Position numbers and translations under genes: made by a program. A model generated the notes under the pieces. That model saw only the letters and a list, made by a program, of their open reading frames with translations, did no database searches and was not told the origin of the DNA. From contig NZ_CP012264.1 of NCBI RefSeq assembly GCF_001277255.1, positions 2,418,001-2,482,000 on the forward strand: a DNA stretch of 64,000 bases. Direction: 5' to 3'. Shown here piece after piece: positions 1 through 7,845 of this stretch. Within the stretch, counting starts at the first letter, position 1. The number at the start of each line of letters is the position of its first letter. This DNA is from Cronobacter condimenti 1330. Its GTDB lineage: Bacteria; Pseudomonadota; Gammaproteobacteria; Enterobacterales; Enterobacteriaceae.

Positions 1-213
1 GAGCTGCCGGGGCTATTTTCCGGCGCGATCATCACCGAAAAGGTCTTTAACTGGCCGGGCGCCGGGCATATCCATATTGATTCGCTGGCCGCCCGCGATT
101 ACCCGGTGCTGATGGGATTCACCCTGTTTCTGGCAATATTAACCATTGTTGGCAACCTGATTGCCGATGTGCTGTACGCGTGGGCCGACCCGCGCATTCG
201 CGTGAGGTCGTGA
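1..213 (+). CDS. ABC importer permease, C-terminal part (DppB/OppB-like)
   Basis: The frame is open from base 1 and stops with TGA at 211-213, so only the last 70 codons are present. The visible part holds a conserved permease segment (ITEKVFNWPG), one hydrophobic membrane segment and the ending WADPRIRVRS. This ITE.VF.WPG.G pattern is typical of the first inner-membrane permease of dipeptide/oligopeptide/nickel importers. Its stop overlaps the start of the next permease (TGATG), so the genes are translationally coupled. The substrate cannot be read from this fragment. Confidence 0.85.
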   Translation, partial: ELPGLFSGAIITEKVFNWPGAGHIHIDSLAARDYPVLMGFTLFLAILTIVGNLIADVLYAWADPRIRVRS

Positions 214-1160
214 TGTTTGGTTCCCTTTTCTCAACGAATCGCCGCCTGCGCAAGGCGGAAATTCCGGCGCTGGCGCAGGCCACGCCCTCTCCGTGGCGTC
301 AGGCGTGGAAAGCGCTGCGCCACAACCCTCTGGCGATGTTGTGCCTGGTTCTGTTGGTGGTCATGACCCTCTGGTGCGTGCTGGGGCCGGTGTGGTCGCC
401 ATGGAAAGATGACGCCACCGACGCGCTGATGATCAATAAACCGCCTGACGCCGCGCACTGGCTGGGCACCGATTTTCTTGGCCGCGATATTTATACCCGC
501 CTGCTGCTTGCCGGGCGTATCTCACTGATTATTGGCCTGCTGACCATGCTGCTGTCGGTGGCGCTGGGCTACCTGCTGGGAGCTATCTCCGGTTATGTCG
601 GCGGCTGGACGGACAAACTGGTTATGCGTCTGGCGGATCTGGTGATGACGATCCCCAGCCTGCCGCTGCTGATTGTCGCCGGGGCGATGTTGTCAGAGCT
701 CGATTTCTCGTCCGATTCGCGCATCTACATGGTGGTGGTGATGCTCAGCCTGCTGGAGTGGCCAAAGCTGGCGCGTCTGGTGCGCGGGCAAATCCTCTCG
801 CTGCGCGAGCGCGATTTTATGCTGGCGACGCAAGTACTGGGCCTCTCTTCGCGCCGCCGCCTGTTCGGCCATCTGTTACCGAACACTATTCCCATTCTGG
901 TAGTGATGGCGACGATGGCGGTGGCAAATGCCATTCTGATGGAATCTGCGCTCAGCTATCTCGGCCTTGGCGTCGTACCGCCAACACCATCGTGGGGCAA
1001 TATGATGGATGCGGCCAACAGCCTGATCGATTTTCAGCGTCGCCCGTGGCTGTGGATGCCGCCGGGTATCGCTATTTTTCTGACCGTCATCGCCATTAAC
1101 GTACTGGGCGATGGCCTGCGCGATGCGCTGGATCCGAAGATGAAACGGAGCCTGAAATGA
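213..1160 (+). CDS. ABC importer permease (DppC/OppC-like)
   Basis: Second inner-membrane permease of a peptide-type ABC importer, about 315 residues. I chose ATG 213 over an upstream GTG at 180 because it overlaps the previous stop (TGATG), the usual arrangement in these operons. An N-terminal cytoplasmic stretch is followed by a membrane segment near residue 45, the conserved HWLGTDFLGRDIYTRLL block that precedes the transport domain, further membrane segments, and the ABC-permease coupling (EAA-like) region near residue 215. The protein ends [12 protein letters not shown], as is common for DppC homologues. Its stop overlaps the next gene by ATGA. The family is certain; the cargo (dipeptide, oligopeptide, glutathione or metal chelate) is not. 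Confidence 0.9.
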   Translation: MFGSLFSTNRRLRKAEIPALAQATPSPWRQAWKALRHNPLAMLCLVLLVVMTLWCVLGPVWSPWKDDATDALMINKPPDAAHWLGTDFLGRDIYTRLLLAGRISLIIGLLTMLLSVALGYLLGAISGYVGGWTDKLVMRLADLVMTIPSLPLLIVAGAMLSELDFSSDSRIYMVVVMLSLLEWPKLARLVRGQILSLRERDFMLATQVLGLSSRRRLFGHLLPNTIPILVVMATMAVANAILMESALSYLGLGVVPPTPSWGNMMDAANSLIDFQRRPWLWMPPGIAIFLTVIAINVLGDGLRDALDPKMKRSLK

Positions 1161-2137
1161 GCGAGCCGCTAATTACCTTTGATAACTTATCTGTCTCCTT
1201 CGCCAGCGAGCAGGGGCGCGTGCGCGCTGTGCAGAATGTCTCATTTGCCATTCAGGCCGGGCAAACCATTGGCGTGGTGGGTGAATCCGGCTGCGGCAAA
1301 AGCGTTACCGCTATGTCGCTGATGGGGCTGTTACCGCCGCAGGTTGCGCGTATCGACGGTGGAGAAATCCACTTTCAGGGCACCGATCTGCTGCGTCTGA
1401 AGCCATCGAAAATGGCCGATCTGCGTGGTAATCAGTTAGCGATGATTTTTCAGGAGCCGATGACGGCGCTCAACCCGGTGCTGACCATCGGCGAGCAGCT
1501 CTGCGAACCGCTGATCCGCCATCGCGGCGAACCCCCCAAAGCGGCCTGGGCGCATGCCACGCAACTGATCGCCGATGTCGGGCTGGCGCGGGCGGAGAGC
1601 TTGATGAGCAGCTATCCGCACCAGCTTTCCGGCGGCATGTTGCAGCGCATCATGATTGCCATGGCGCTAAGCTGCCAGCCAAAACTGCTGATTGCCGACG
1701 AGCCAACCACGGCGCTGGATGTCACCGTGCAGGCGCAAATCCTGCGCTTACTGCGTGATCAGGCGCGGGCGCAGCAGATGGCGCTGATGCTGATCACCCA
1801 TGATTTAGGCGTTATCGCGCAGATGGCGGAACACGTTGTAGTGATGTACGCCGGGCGCATCGTTGAGCAAGGTCCGACCGCCGACGTGCTGCGCCACCCG
1901 CTGCATCCTTATACCAAAGGGCTGATCGCCTCGCGCCCTGTTCCAGGCGAGCGCCGACGCCGCCTCTATTCGATTCCCGGTCAAGTGCCGGATCTGGCCG
2001 AACTGCCGCCGTATTGCGCGTTCTACGATCGCTGCGAACGCGCTACGCCGCAGTGCCGCGCGGGCATTCCGCCGCTTATCGGACAAACGCGGCAAGCCGC
2101 ATGTATTCACACTGAGCTAGCGGAGCCGGTTGCATGA
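1157..2137 (+). CDS. ABC importer ATPase 1 (DppD/OppD-like)
   Basis: Cytoplasmic ATP-binding subunit, 326 residues. Walker A is GESGCGKS near residue 42, the Q-loop sits in [10 protein letters not shown], the ABC signature is LSGGM near residue 158, Walker B is [12 protein letters not shown], and the switch histidine is in ITHDLG. The C-terminal oligopeptide-transporter extension with spaced cysteines (C.FYDRC....C) is present, which separates this family from other importers. The gene overlaps both neighbours by 4 bp (ATGA), so it belongs to a tightly coupled permease-permease-ATPase-ATPase operon. Confidence 0.92.
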   Translation: MSEPLITFDNLSVSFASEQGRVRAVQNVSFAIQAGQTIGVVGESGCGKSVTAMSLMGLLPPQVARIDGGEIHFQGTDLLRLKPSKMADLRGNQLAMIFQEPMTALNPVLTIGEQLCEPLIRHRGEPPKAAWAHATQLIADVGLARAESLMSSYPHQLSGGMLQRIMIAMALSCQPKLLIADEPTTALDVTVQAQILRLLRDQARAQQMALMLITHDLGVIAQMAEHVVVMYAGRIVEQGPTADVLRHPLHPYTKGLIASRPVPGERRRRLYSIPGQVPDLAELPPYCAFYDRCERATPQCRAGIPPLIGQTRQAACIHTELAEPVA

Positions 2138-3111
2138 GCCAGCAATATGTCATTGAAGTTGACGGTCTGAAAAAGTACTTCCCGCTGCGCGACGGGCTTT
2201 TTGGTCAGGAAACCGGACAGCTACGCGCCGTGGATGGCGTCAGTTTTAACATTCGACCCGGCACCATTTTTGGCCTGGTGGGCGAATCCGGCAGCGGTAA
2301 AACCACCGTCGGACGCACGCTGCTGGGGCTGTATGACAAAACGGCGGGTAGCGTGAAGTATCGCGGGCAGGAGTTGCAGGATCTGACGCCGAAACAAATG
2401 CGTGCGTTGCGCCCGAAAATCCAGCTGGTGTTTCAGGATCCGTACAGCTCGCTGAACCCGCGCATTCGAATTGGCGATGCGATCGGCGAAGCGATGCTGG
2501 AACACAAACTGTGCAGCAAAGCGGAACTGCGCGACAACGTGCTGGCGGTGATGAAAATCTGTGGCCTGGCGCCGCAGCATTACAATCGCTTTCCCCATGA
2601 GTTCTCCGGCGGCCAGCGCCAGCGTATTGGCATTGCCCGCGCGCTAATCCTCAACCCGGATTTTATTATCGCCGACGAACCCATCTCGGCGCTGGATGTC
2701 TCCATCCAGGCGCAAATCATTAATCTGTTCTCCGATCTGCGCGATGACCACGGCGTCACCTTCCTGTTTATCTCTCACGATCTTGGTGTCGTGGAACATT
2801 TGTGTGATGACGTGGCGGTGATGTATCTGGGGAAACTGGTGGAAACCGCCAGCCGCGATGCGCTGTTCAGCCAGCCGCTGCACCCTTACACCCAGGCGCT
2901 GCTGGCAGCGGTACCGACGCTCGACCCGGAAAGCGAACCCGTGGCCGTGGTGCAGGGGGAAATCCCCGATCCGTCACGCCCGCCCTCCGGTTGCCGTTTC
3001 TCTTCACGCTGCCCGCAGGCAACGGAACGCTGCCGCACTGACATTCCGGAACTGCGCGAAGTGCGTATTGGTCATCAGGTGGCGTGCCACTGGGTGGAGA
3101 CAGCGCAATAA
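2134..3111 (+). CDS. ABC importer ATPase 2 (DppF/OppF-like)
   Basis: Second ATP-binding subunit, 325 residues, last gene of the operon. Walker A is GESGSGKTT, the Q-loop is in FQDPYSSLNPR, the signature is FSGGQRQR, Walker B is FIIADEPISALD and the switch region is ISHDLG. It carries the C-terminal cysteine-containing extension (CRFSSRCP....CR) typical of DppF/OppF. The start ATG overlaps the previous stop. The two ATPases should form the heterodimer that drives the permease pair encoded just upstream. The solute-binding protein gene would lie before this window. Confidence 0.92.
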   Translation: MSQQYVIEVDGLKKYFPLRDGLFGQETGQLRAVDGVSFNIRPGTIFGLVGESGSGKTTVGRTLLGLYDKTAGSVKYRGQELQDLTPKQMRALRPKIQLVFQDPYSSLNPRIRIGDAIGEAMLEHKLCSKAELRDNVLAVMKICGLAPQHYNRFPHEFSGGQRQRIGIARALILNPDFIIADEPISALDVSIQAQIINLFSDLRDDHGVTFLFISHDLGVVEHLCDDVAVMYLGKLVETASRDALFSQPLHPYTQALLAAVPTLDPESEPVAVVQGEIPDPSRPPSGCRFSSRCPQATERCRTDIPELREVRIGHQVACHWVETAQ

Positions 3112-3632
3112 ACAGGCTCCGGCACTGGCAGAGGTTTTTCAGATGCGCCTGCAAGGCTTTAGTATCAGCCGCGCCCTGACAGGCGCATACGATCTGACAT
3201 TTGCATTAAGCTTCGTTACTGATGACGCGTTGGTGCCTGTATCGTTAAGTGCTCACTAAAGTTTGCATCTTCCGCGGGAAGCTGTTCGGGCTGGCCACCG
3301 GTAACATTTTGCCGGAAATCAGTGCTTCACTTCGCTACCCCGCCTGCTGAGCATAACCAAACCGGGTAGACATATCCGCCGCATCACTCAGGTAGTACTG
3401 TTTAAAATCCACGCTATCGCGTGGATTTTCCTTTTATAGTATCTGACGCTAAGAGATTTTATTGGCTATTCGTCACTGTCTGGTAAAGGAATACTGACAG
3501 GGCTGTATTCCTTTTGCTGCGCATCATATTTTCTGAAGGAGGATAATACCTGTTTTAATCGTGGTAGGCCCTTCTGAACAAACTCATCCTACCAATTCAC
3601 TGTATACTCACCTAAAAGGTTAGTCTCTGTAA
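3112..3632. other. Intergenic region at the edge of the CDI island
   Basis: These 520 bases between the importer operon and the first minus-strand island gene hold no convincing reading frame. The only clear signal is the hairpin with T-run at 3404-3433, described separately. Composition shifts from GC-rich to AT-rich around 3430, which I take as the left edge of the acquired toxin/immunity region. No tRNA or integrase is visible here. Confidence 0.5.
3404..3435 (+). terminator. Rho-independent terminator after the peptide importer
   Basis: AAAATCCACGC (3404-3414) pairs perfectly with GCGTGGATTTT (3419-3429) around a TATC loop and is followed by CCTTTT. It lies about 290 bases after the last ATPase gene and just before the composition change into the island. 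Confidence 0.8.
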
Positions 3633-4241
3633 CTAATTATGCTCATACATTCCTGGAAAACATTCATTAATTTTATCATTATCCAATAATCTATCAATCG
3701 TAAAATCAACCGTGTCAGAAACAGCGATTCCGCAACGGAGTTCTTGGGGAAAGTCTTCTATTGAAGCATACACTGTTGGGATCAAATATCTAAAATAATC
3801 TCCCATCTTTGTTTTGCCATCATAGCCCACAGGGTAATCTTCACCCTCAAAACTACCTTCTACCCCATAATAAATAAAGAAACCTTTATTAACGGGCAGA
3901 TTGGTTTCACTGTAATGCCCACATGCAACCAAATCCTTCCTCAACTCATCTATGATATAATCTTTATTTAAATAAGCATGATGGCGCCAGTAAGAATACA
4001 AATCAAGGGAAAAGTCACCATTTTTATTTGGTGTGTACTCAGTATATATATTTGACTCTTCCCACTTATACTCATTAAGCTCATCTAACAAAGCTTCAGC
4101 ATTATCAATTGATAGCAGAGCATCAGGTAGCCATCCCCAGCAGTTATTCACCATTACTGCTATTTTTCCATTTTTATCCATTGCAAACCATGTATAGATA
4201 GTTCCAAATCCTGGCTCCCAATTTGTTGTTAAATCACCCAT
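3633..4241 (-). CDS. Unknown protein, probable orphan immunity protein
   Basis: I do not recognise a family with confidence. The protein has 202 residues from ATG 4241, chosen because AAGGTG lies 8 bases upstream. A longer frame to 4274 runs through the tail of a preceding fragment. It is acidic, soluble and rich in Trp and Tyr, starting MGDLTTNWEPGFG, with no signal peptide or membrane segment. The coding DNA is markedly AT-rich against the backbone. It follows a 21-codon toxin-tail-like fragment by 14 bases, the position immunity genes take behind CdiA-CT tips, and it lies at the distal end of the displaced cassette array. The immunity role is inferred from position and composition only. 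Confidence 0.6.
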   Translation of the reverse strand: MGDLTTNWEPGFGTIYTWFAMDKNGKIAVMVNNCWGWLPDALLSIDNAEALLDELNEYKWEESNIYTEYTPNKNGDFSLDLYSYWRHHAYLNKDYIIDELRKDLVACGHYSETNLPVNKGFFIYYGVEGSFEGEDYPVGYDGKTKMGDYFRYLIPTVYASIEDFPQELRCGIAVSDTVDFTIDRLLDNDKINECFPGMYEHN

Positions 4242-4255
4242 CGCTTTGCACCTTT

Positions 4256-4321
4256 TTACCATGCGACTTTGCAATCATCGCGCGCTTTAACCATTACTTT
4301 ATCTGGTCTAAAACCAGTCAT
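4256..4321 (-). pseudogene. 21-codon remnant, likely tail of a displaced toxin
   Basis: A short minus-strand frame, MTGFRPDKVMVKARDDCKVAW then stop, ends 14 bases before the immunity-like gene. AGGAG lies 11 bases upstream of its ATG, and an in-frame stop lies only five codons before it. In intact modules the toxin stop abuts the immunity start, so I read this as the last codons of a lost CdiA-CT. A genuine small peptide cannot be excluded. Confidence 0.4.
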
Positions 4322-4451
4322 CCTGTATACTCCTCAGCAAATCATTATCAACTATCTAAAAAATAAAAAGAACACCCATGTGATATATGAAACCCTCGAA
4401 AGCCACAGAAACAAAGAGCCGAATCGGAAATCAACCTTGCGAAGAAATATA

Positions 4452-4815
4452 TTAATGAAAAAAAAACGGATTTTCATCCTCAATGGTGTCACAATAGAAA
4501 TATTTACCATATATGCCAAAAAGAAGAAATGACCCTCCCCCCATCAAATTAGCAAGTAGCGTTAAATCATCAAATCCCCTTCGATACTCTGCAAGTGCTT
4601 GAGACAGATAACTTAATACAAAGAAACAAAGCGAGATGTTTGCAAGGGTATCACGTTTAAAAAAAAATAAAATTGAAGTAAAGAAAAGAGTCCCTGCCTA
4701 CTTTAGGGCCACCAAGCACCTTATAAATAAAAATAACAAAACATATCCCCCACGCAAACAAAAATAAAAACATCATCAGTGATGATGTATTAAGCACTGT
4801 ATCATTTGAAATCAT
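4452..4815 (-). pseudogene. Frameshifted small membrane immunity protein
   Basis: The frame opens at ATG 4815 (AAAGGAA upstream) and encodes MISNDTVLN followed by a strong membrane segment. It hits TAA right after a run of nine T (4667-4659 on the minus strand). Shifting frame at that run restores about 70 more codons, including a second hydrophobic stretch (ISLCFFVLSYL), and ends at 4452-4454. The rebuilt product is about 120 residues with two to three membrane segments, as expected for immunity to a membrane-active toxin. Its start overlaps the toxin-tail fragment ending at 4802 by 14 bases, the same geometry as the 8414/8427 pair. The family is not recognised. Confidence 0.55.
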
Positions 4816-4990
4816 GGTGATATATTTCCTTTGAGGTATCACTGTTCAAATCTTTCTTTTCATTATGACGAGAAGTTGAAGAACTAGTATAACCAATACC
4901 TGGTCCGACAGAAACGGCAAAACCGAATCCATCTTTGCCAATGGACAACCGTACTGAGCCCGGGCCATAGCTAATACTCGTTGAATAAAC
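4802..4990 (-). pseudogene. C-terminal fragment of a displaced toxin
   Basis: An open stretch of about 62 codons without a start, preceded by TAG at 4991-4993. It reads STSISYGPGSVRLSIG, then a Gly-rich hydrophobic stretch (FAVSVGPGIGYTS), and ends EIYHHDFK before TGA 4804-4802. The final codons overlap the start of the frameshifted membrane immunity gene by 14 bases. This is the toxin-immunity junction of a module whose 5' part has been lost. The toxin type is unknown; a membrane-active tip is suggested by its partner. Confidence 0.5.
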
Positions 4991-5035
4991 CTAATGCCGC
5001 TCCGCAACCGGGCACCGCCGGGCCATATCGTTTTC

Positions 5036-5859
5036 ACTACCCCGAGTACCCGCAAACTACGATGCTGTCCGGAGAAATGAAACGTCACGTATTTCAGCAA
5101 GAACAAAATAACGCTGTGGCAGCAGCTTTTTCGAGCGCACAATAACGCTGGCTGGCTCTCTGTCACCCGGCGTTACTGCCAGCACCCACGTAAGGACAAT
5201 GGCTGATAATCTGATCCCGAACACAAAGTATCTGGCCGGGTAAAATTTATAAATCGATACAACGGCTCAATGCCAGTCTCAGGCCCGCGCCTGTTTCAGC
5301 AGGAGAATTCTCGAGAGATAAAATGACCTTATCATTTCCTCCCCGACCAGTTCCTACCCAGGCTTCCAGCTTTTCATGGCGGTATGGTGAAATCTTAATA
5401 ACACCATTAACACAATGGATACTGCAGTGTTTCATGTCTTTAAAGAGGGCTTTTTTGCTCTTATAGCCATATTTCTCCCTTAGCATTGCAATCCATTCAG
5501 AATAACGCTGCTTTCCTTTTTCAAGGTCAAATAGTTCAACCCGCTCGTCAAGCGAGGTTAATGTTCGGCTGTCAGAGAGTGCCTGTAAAATTGCTTTTCC
5601 AATACTCTCATCATCACTCTCTGGTGATAAGAGATGAGGGGGAAAAAGAGGATCCACAGCAACCCTACCCAGCCCCGAATATGTTTCTATGCTGATAAAC
5701 TCTGGAGTACAGAAAATACCAGCCCAGTAGTCCTGATCCTTATTGAAAGTCATTATTTCACCTGCGTCACTGTTACCTTAACACCCCGATTCTTACCATA
5801 TTCGACCGCCCGGTTAATTTCCACCCATTGGGCTTTTGTCGTACTAGCAGGAACCGCCA
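5036..5859. repeat. Copy 1 of an ~825-bp direct duplication
   Basis: The segment from the common ACTACCCCGAG (5036) to about 5859 recurs at 7021-7844 with a constant offset of 1985 bases. It contains a short plus-strand C-terminal coding fragment (YPEYPQTTMLSGEMK..., stop TAA 5143-5145), a spacer, the whole cdiI and the last ~35 codons of its toxin. The breakpoints fall outside genes on one side and inside the toxin tail on the other. This fits duplication or recombination between modules, not independent acquisition. Confidence 0.85.
5247..5753 (-). CDS. CDI immunity protein CdiI, orphan copy 1
   Basis: Cytoplasmic immunity protein of 168 residues, recognised as a CdiI-family (DUF1436-like) protein from its start ([21 protein letters not shown]) and overall layout. 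It should bind and block the CdiA-CT encoded directly upstream. ATG 5753 overlaps the toxin stop (TAATG), the canonical cdiA-CT/cdiI coupling. No membrane segment or signal is visible. It is intact although its toxin lacks the CdiA delivery part, so it can still protect the cell against siblings that carry this tip. A second copy at 7232-7738 differs at 15 of 168 positions. Confidence 0.85.
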   Translation of the reverse strand: MTFNKDQDYWAGIFCTPEFISIETYSGLGRVAVDPLFPPHLLSPESDDESIGKAILQALSDSRTLTSLDERVELFDLEKGKQRYSEWIAMLREKYGYKSKKALFKDMKHCSIHCVNGVIKISPYRHEKLEAWVGTGRGGNDKVILSLENSPAETGAGLRLALSRCIDL

Positions 5860-6205
5860 ACTGTATTTCTTTACTACTGATCATTGATGAGTTTAACGCT
5901 CGCCCAGAAAGTGATGCTCGTTTGAATTTTGCTGCTGCATTAATATTTCCTTTGATTGAATAATAAACCGCTTTGGGATTGCTAAGCTTTGGCGCCGTCT
6001 GAGTATCAAGGGATTTAGCACTCACCGCTGTTTTAGTAACAGAATCAGAGTAATCAAACGTTCTGAAGTTTTTCGGTAATCTGGCGTCTGCCGCAAGAGT
6101 AGTGCCCACATAATCCTCCCACGGCATCCCTTGCTTCATATTACCCTCCCCCCATTTTAATCCAATGGCAGAAGCAGAGACCGTGGCCATTTCCTTGCCG
6201 AGGGT
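5753..6205 (-). CDS. Orphan CdiA-CT toxin tip, nuclease-like
   Basis: An open frame of about 150 codons bounded upstream by TAA (6206-6208) and downstream by TAA overlapping cdiI. The residue pattern [23 protein letters not shown] and EIQLAVP, with conserved Glu, Asp and Lys, resembles the PD-(D/E)XK-type DNase tips of CdiA seen with this CdiI family. There is no CdiA stem, signal peptide or VENN motif, so it cannot be exported as encoded. ATG 6190 has AAGGA too close to it. ATG 6139 ([11 protein letters not shown]) has a strong GGGGGAGG at good spacing and is the better internal start. It is a stored or residual toxin tip; the nuclease assignment is by motif only. Confidence 0.65.
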   Translation of the reverse strand, partial: TLGKEMATVSASAIGLKWGEGNMKQGMPWEDYVGTTLAADARLPKNFRTFDYSDSVTKTAVSAKSLDTQTAPKLSNPKAVYYSIKGNINAAAKFKRASLSGRALNSSMISSKEIQLAVPASTTKAQWVEINRAVEYGKNRGVKVTVTQVK

Positions 6206-6206
6206 T

Positions 6207-6330
6207 TAAGCGTGGTGCCCGTCAACCGTAAGAAGAAGGCGCAGTGGATTGGGGCGTTTCCGGGCGCGCCTGTACACCGGCGATCTGCCGGTGTACAGGC
6301 GCGGGAACGGGCATTTTGGGTAAGAGCTGA
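6207..6330. repeat. Conserved hairpin element, copy A
   Basis: Core hairpin 6265-6303: a 17-bp perfect stem (CGCGCCTGTACACCGGC) around the loop GATCT. It is flanked by GTGGATTGGGGCGTTTCCGGG and GCGGGAACGGGCATTTTGGG, which recur almost unchanged at copy B (9690-9800). Two stem pairs differ between the copies and both changes are compensatory. It lies immediately 5' of the orphan toxin frame on the minus strand. Confidence 0.8.
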
Positions 6331-6364
6331 TAAGACGATTCAGGCCAATGAACCGGAATCTTTA

Positions 6365-6655
6365 TTATTTCAAAATATAATCAAATCTTTCATCCCATTT
6401 AAATGTAATATCTTGCTGCCTGGTCCTCTCAAAAATTTGGATAATCCTGTCAAAGGATTCACCAAGATTTTTTCTTGATAGTTCAGAATGTAACCAAATT
6501 ATCTTTACTGGTCTTTCAATATCAGTGCTAAGACGATCCCATAAAGCATCAAGATTTCGACCATAATAAGGACCAAAATCCAGCAACTCAGACATAACAC
6601 TATGAAAATCTGACTCATTCTGTATTCTTTTTCCATCCAGAATTATTTCATTCAT
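6365..6655 (-). CDS. Barstar-family immunity protein
   Basis: Cytoplasmic RNase inhibitor of about 96 residues. The pattern MNEIILDG, then YYGRNLDALWDRLSTDIERPVKIIW is the barstar core, with the helix that plugs the barnase active site. ATG 6655 is preferred (GGAAGTG upstream); the frame is open to a GTG at 6667. The stop of the barnase-like fragment upstream lies 2 bases before this ATG. That fragment keeps only the last ~27 toxin residues, so the antitoxin outlived its toxin and now stands as an orphan immunity gene within the CDI array. Confidence 0.85.
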   Translation of the reverse strand: MNEIILDGKRIQNESDFHSVMSELLDFGPYYGRNLDALWDRLSTDIERPVKIIWLHSELSRKNLGESFDRIIQIFERTRQQDITFKWDERFDYILK

Positions 6656-6657
6656 AT

Positions 6658-7020
6658 TCACTTCCACCTACCAATTGAAGTTGCAGTCTCATAGTGATCT
6701 GTTGTGATATAAAGTAAACCATCGTTTGAATACAATAACCTTGCATGGCCGGAACTGCCCACGGCCGACATGAGCGTACTGGCTGCGTTGATCGCAGCCT
6801 GCGCGCCCAGGTTACCGGAAGAGCTGAAGCCGCCACCGGCGTGCGACACCTTATAATCTGCTTTGTTGGAAATATTACTGTAGCCCGGCATACCGCTATC
6901 AAAGCGGTTTTTATCCGCCGTGGCGGTGCTGCCAGTCCTCAGCGATTGCGTCAGATATGGCTACCGCCTGTGGCCTCAAAGCCACCCTTACTCAAAGTGA
7001 TGTCCGGCTGCATCGTATTA
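6658..7020 (-). pseudogene. CdiA stem fragment fused to a barnase C-terminus
   Basis: The frame from about 6935 to 6658 reads TATADKNRFDSGMPGYSNISNK and continues with stem sequence identical to the live cdiA, ending SAVGSSGHA. It then jumps directly into RLLYSNDGLLYITTDHYETA and ends SIGRWK. The last part matches the barnase C-terminus (ILYSSDWLIYKTTDHY). Upstream, 6940-7020 still resembles CdiA (LSKGGFEATGGSHI) but is frameshifted. The fusion lacks the catalytic Glu and Arg of barnase, so the toxin is dead. The junction marks a deletion between a CdiA stem and its own toxin tip. Confidence 0.8.
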
Positions 7021-7844
7021 ACTACCCCGAGTACCCGCAAACCGCGATGCTGTGCGGCGAAATGAAACGTCACGTATTTCAGCAAGAACAAAATAACGCT
7101 GTGGCAGCAGCTTTTTCGAGCGCACAATAACGCTGGCTGGCTCTCTGTCACCCGGCGTTACTGCCAGCACCCACGTAAGGACAATGGCTGATAATCTGAT
7201 CCCGAACACAAAGTATCTGGCCGGGTAAAATTTATAAATCGATACAACGGCTCAATGCAAGTCTCAGCCCCGCGCCTATTTCAGCAGGTGAATTTTCCAG
7301 GGATAAAATGACTTCATCACTCTCATCACGTCCAGTGTCTCCCCAGGCTTCCAGCTTTTCATGGCGGAATGGGGATATATTCATAACACCATTAACACAA
7401 TGGATACCGCAGTGTTTCATGTCTTTAAAGAGGGCTTTTTTGCTCTTATAGCCATATTTCTCCCTTAGCATTGCAATCCATTCAGAATAACGCTGCTTTC
7501 CTTTTTCAAGGTCAAAAAGTTCAACCCGCTCGTCAAGCGAGGTTAATGTCCGGCTGTCAGAGAGTGCCTGTAAAATTGCTTTTCCAATAGTCTCATCATC
7601 ACTCTCTGGTGATAAGAGATGAGAGGGGAAAAGAGGATCCACAGCAACCATACCCAGCCCCGAATATGTTTCTATGCTGATAAATTCTGGAGTACAGAAA
7701 ATACCAGCCCAGTAGTCCTGATCCTTATTGAAAATCATTATTTCACCTGCGTCACTGTTACCTTAATACCCCGATTCTTACCCTATTCGACCGCCCGGTT
7801 AATTTCCACCCATTGGGCTTTTGTCGTATTGGCAGGAACCGCCA
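7021..7844. repeat. Copy 2 of the ~825-bp direct duplication
   Basis: This matches 5036-5859 at a constant offset of 1985 bases. It includes the same plus-strand C-terminal fragment (stop TAA 7128-7130), a complete second cdiI, and the toxin tail up to about 7844 where similarity stops abruptly. The left flank here is decayed CdiA stem, whereas copy 1 is flanked by a different toxin fragment. Confidence 0.85.
7232..7738 (-). CDS. CDI immunity protein CdiI, orphan copy 2
   Basis: A full-length 168-residue CdiI paralogue, 91% identical to the protein at 5247-5753 (15 differences counted by eye). Nine of the 15 differences fall within about 25 residues near position 113-137, suggesting that this patch contacts the toxin or has been under selection. 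ATG 7738 overlaps the stop of the toxin tail as in copy 1. Only about 35 codons of the toxin remain upstream and they carry an internal stop, so this immunity gene has no active partner here. Confidence 0.8.
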   Translation of the reverse strand: MIFNKDQDYWAGIFCTPEFISIETYSGLGMVAVDPLFPSHLLSPESDDETIGKAILQALSDSRTLTSLDERVELFDLEKGKQRYSEWIAMLREKYGYKSKKALFKDMKHCGIHCVNGVMNISPFRHEKLEAWGDTGRDESDEVILSLENSPAEIGAGLRLALSRCIDL

Positions 7845-7845
7845 T
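7738..7845 (-). pseudogene. Truncated copy of the CdiA-CT tail
   Basis: This encodes [19 protein letters not shown], then an in-frame TAG where copy 1 has a Tyr codon, then [14 protein letters not shown] and the stop overlapping cdiI copy 2. Similarity to the toxin at 5753-6205 stops at about 7844. It is a dead toxin tail retained with the duplicated immunity gene. Confidence 0.8.

Noticed and set aside
4655..4668. A programmed -1 frameshift at TTTAAAC in the membrane immunity gene
   Set aside because: The heptamer is present but not in the required codon phase, and the zero-frame stop lies within it. Mutation or transcriptional slippage at the T9 run explains it better.
4846..7151. Minus-strand frames starting MTESQPALLCARKS in both duplication copies (4846-5166 and 6951-7151)
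   Set aside because: The shared part is antisense to the conserved plus-strand coding tail and diverges outside the duplication. The frames carry no recognisable domain.
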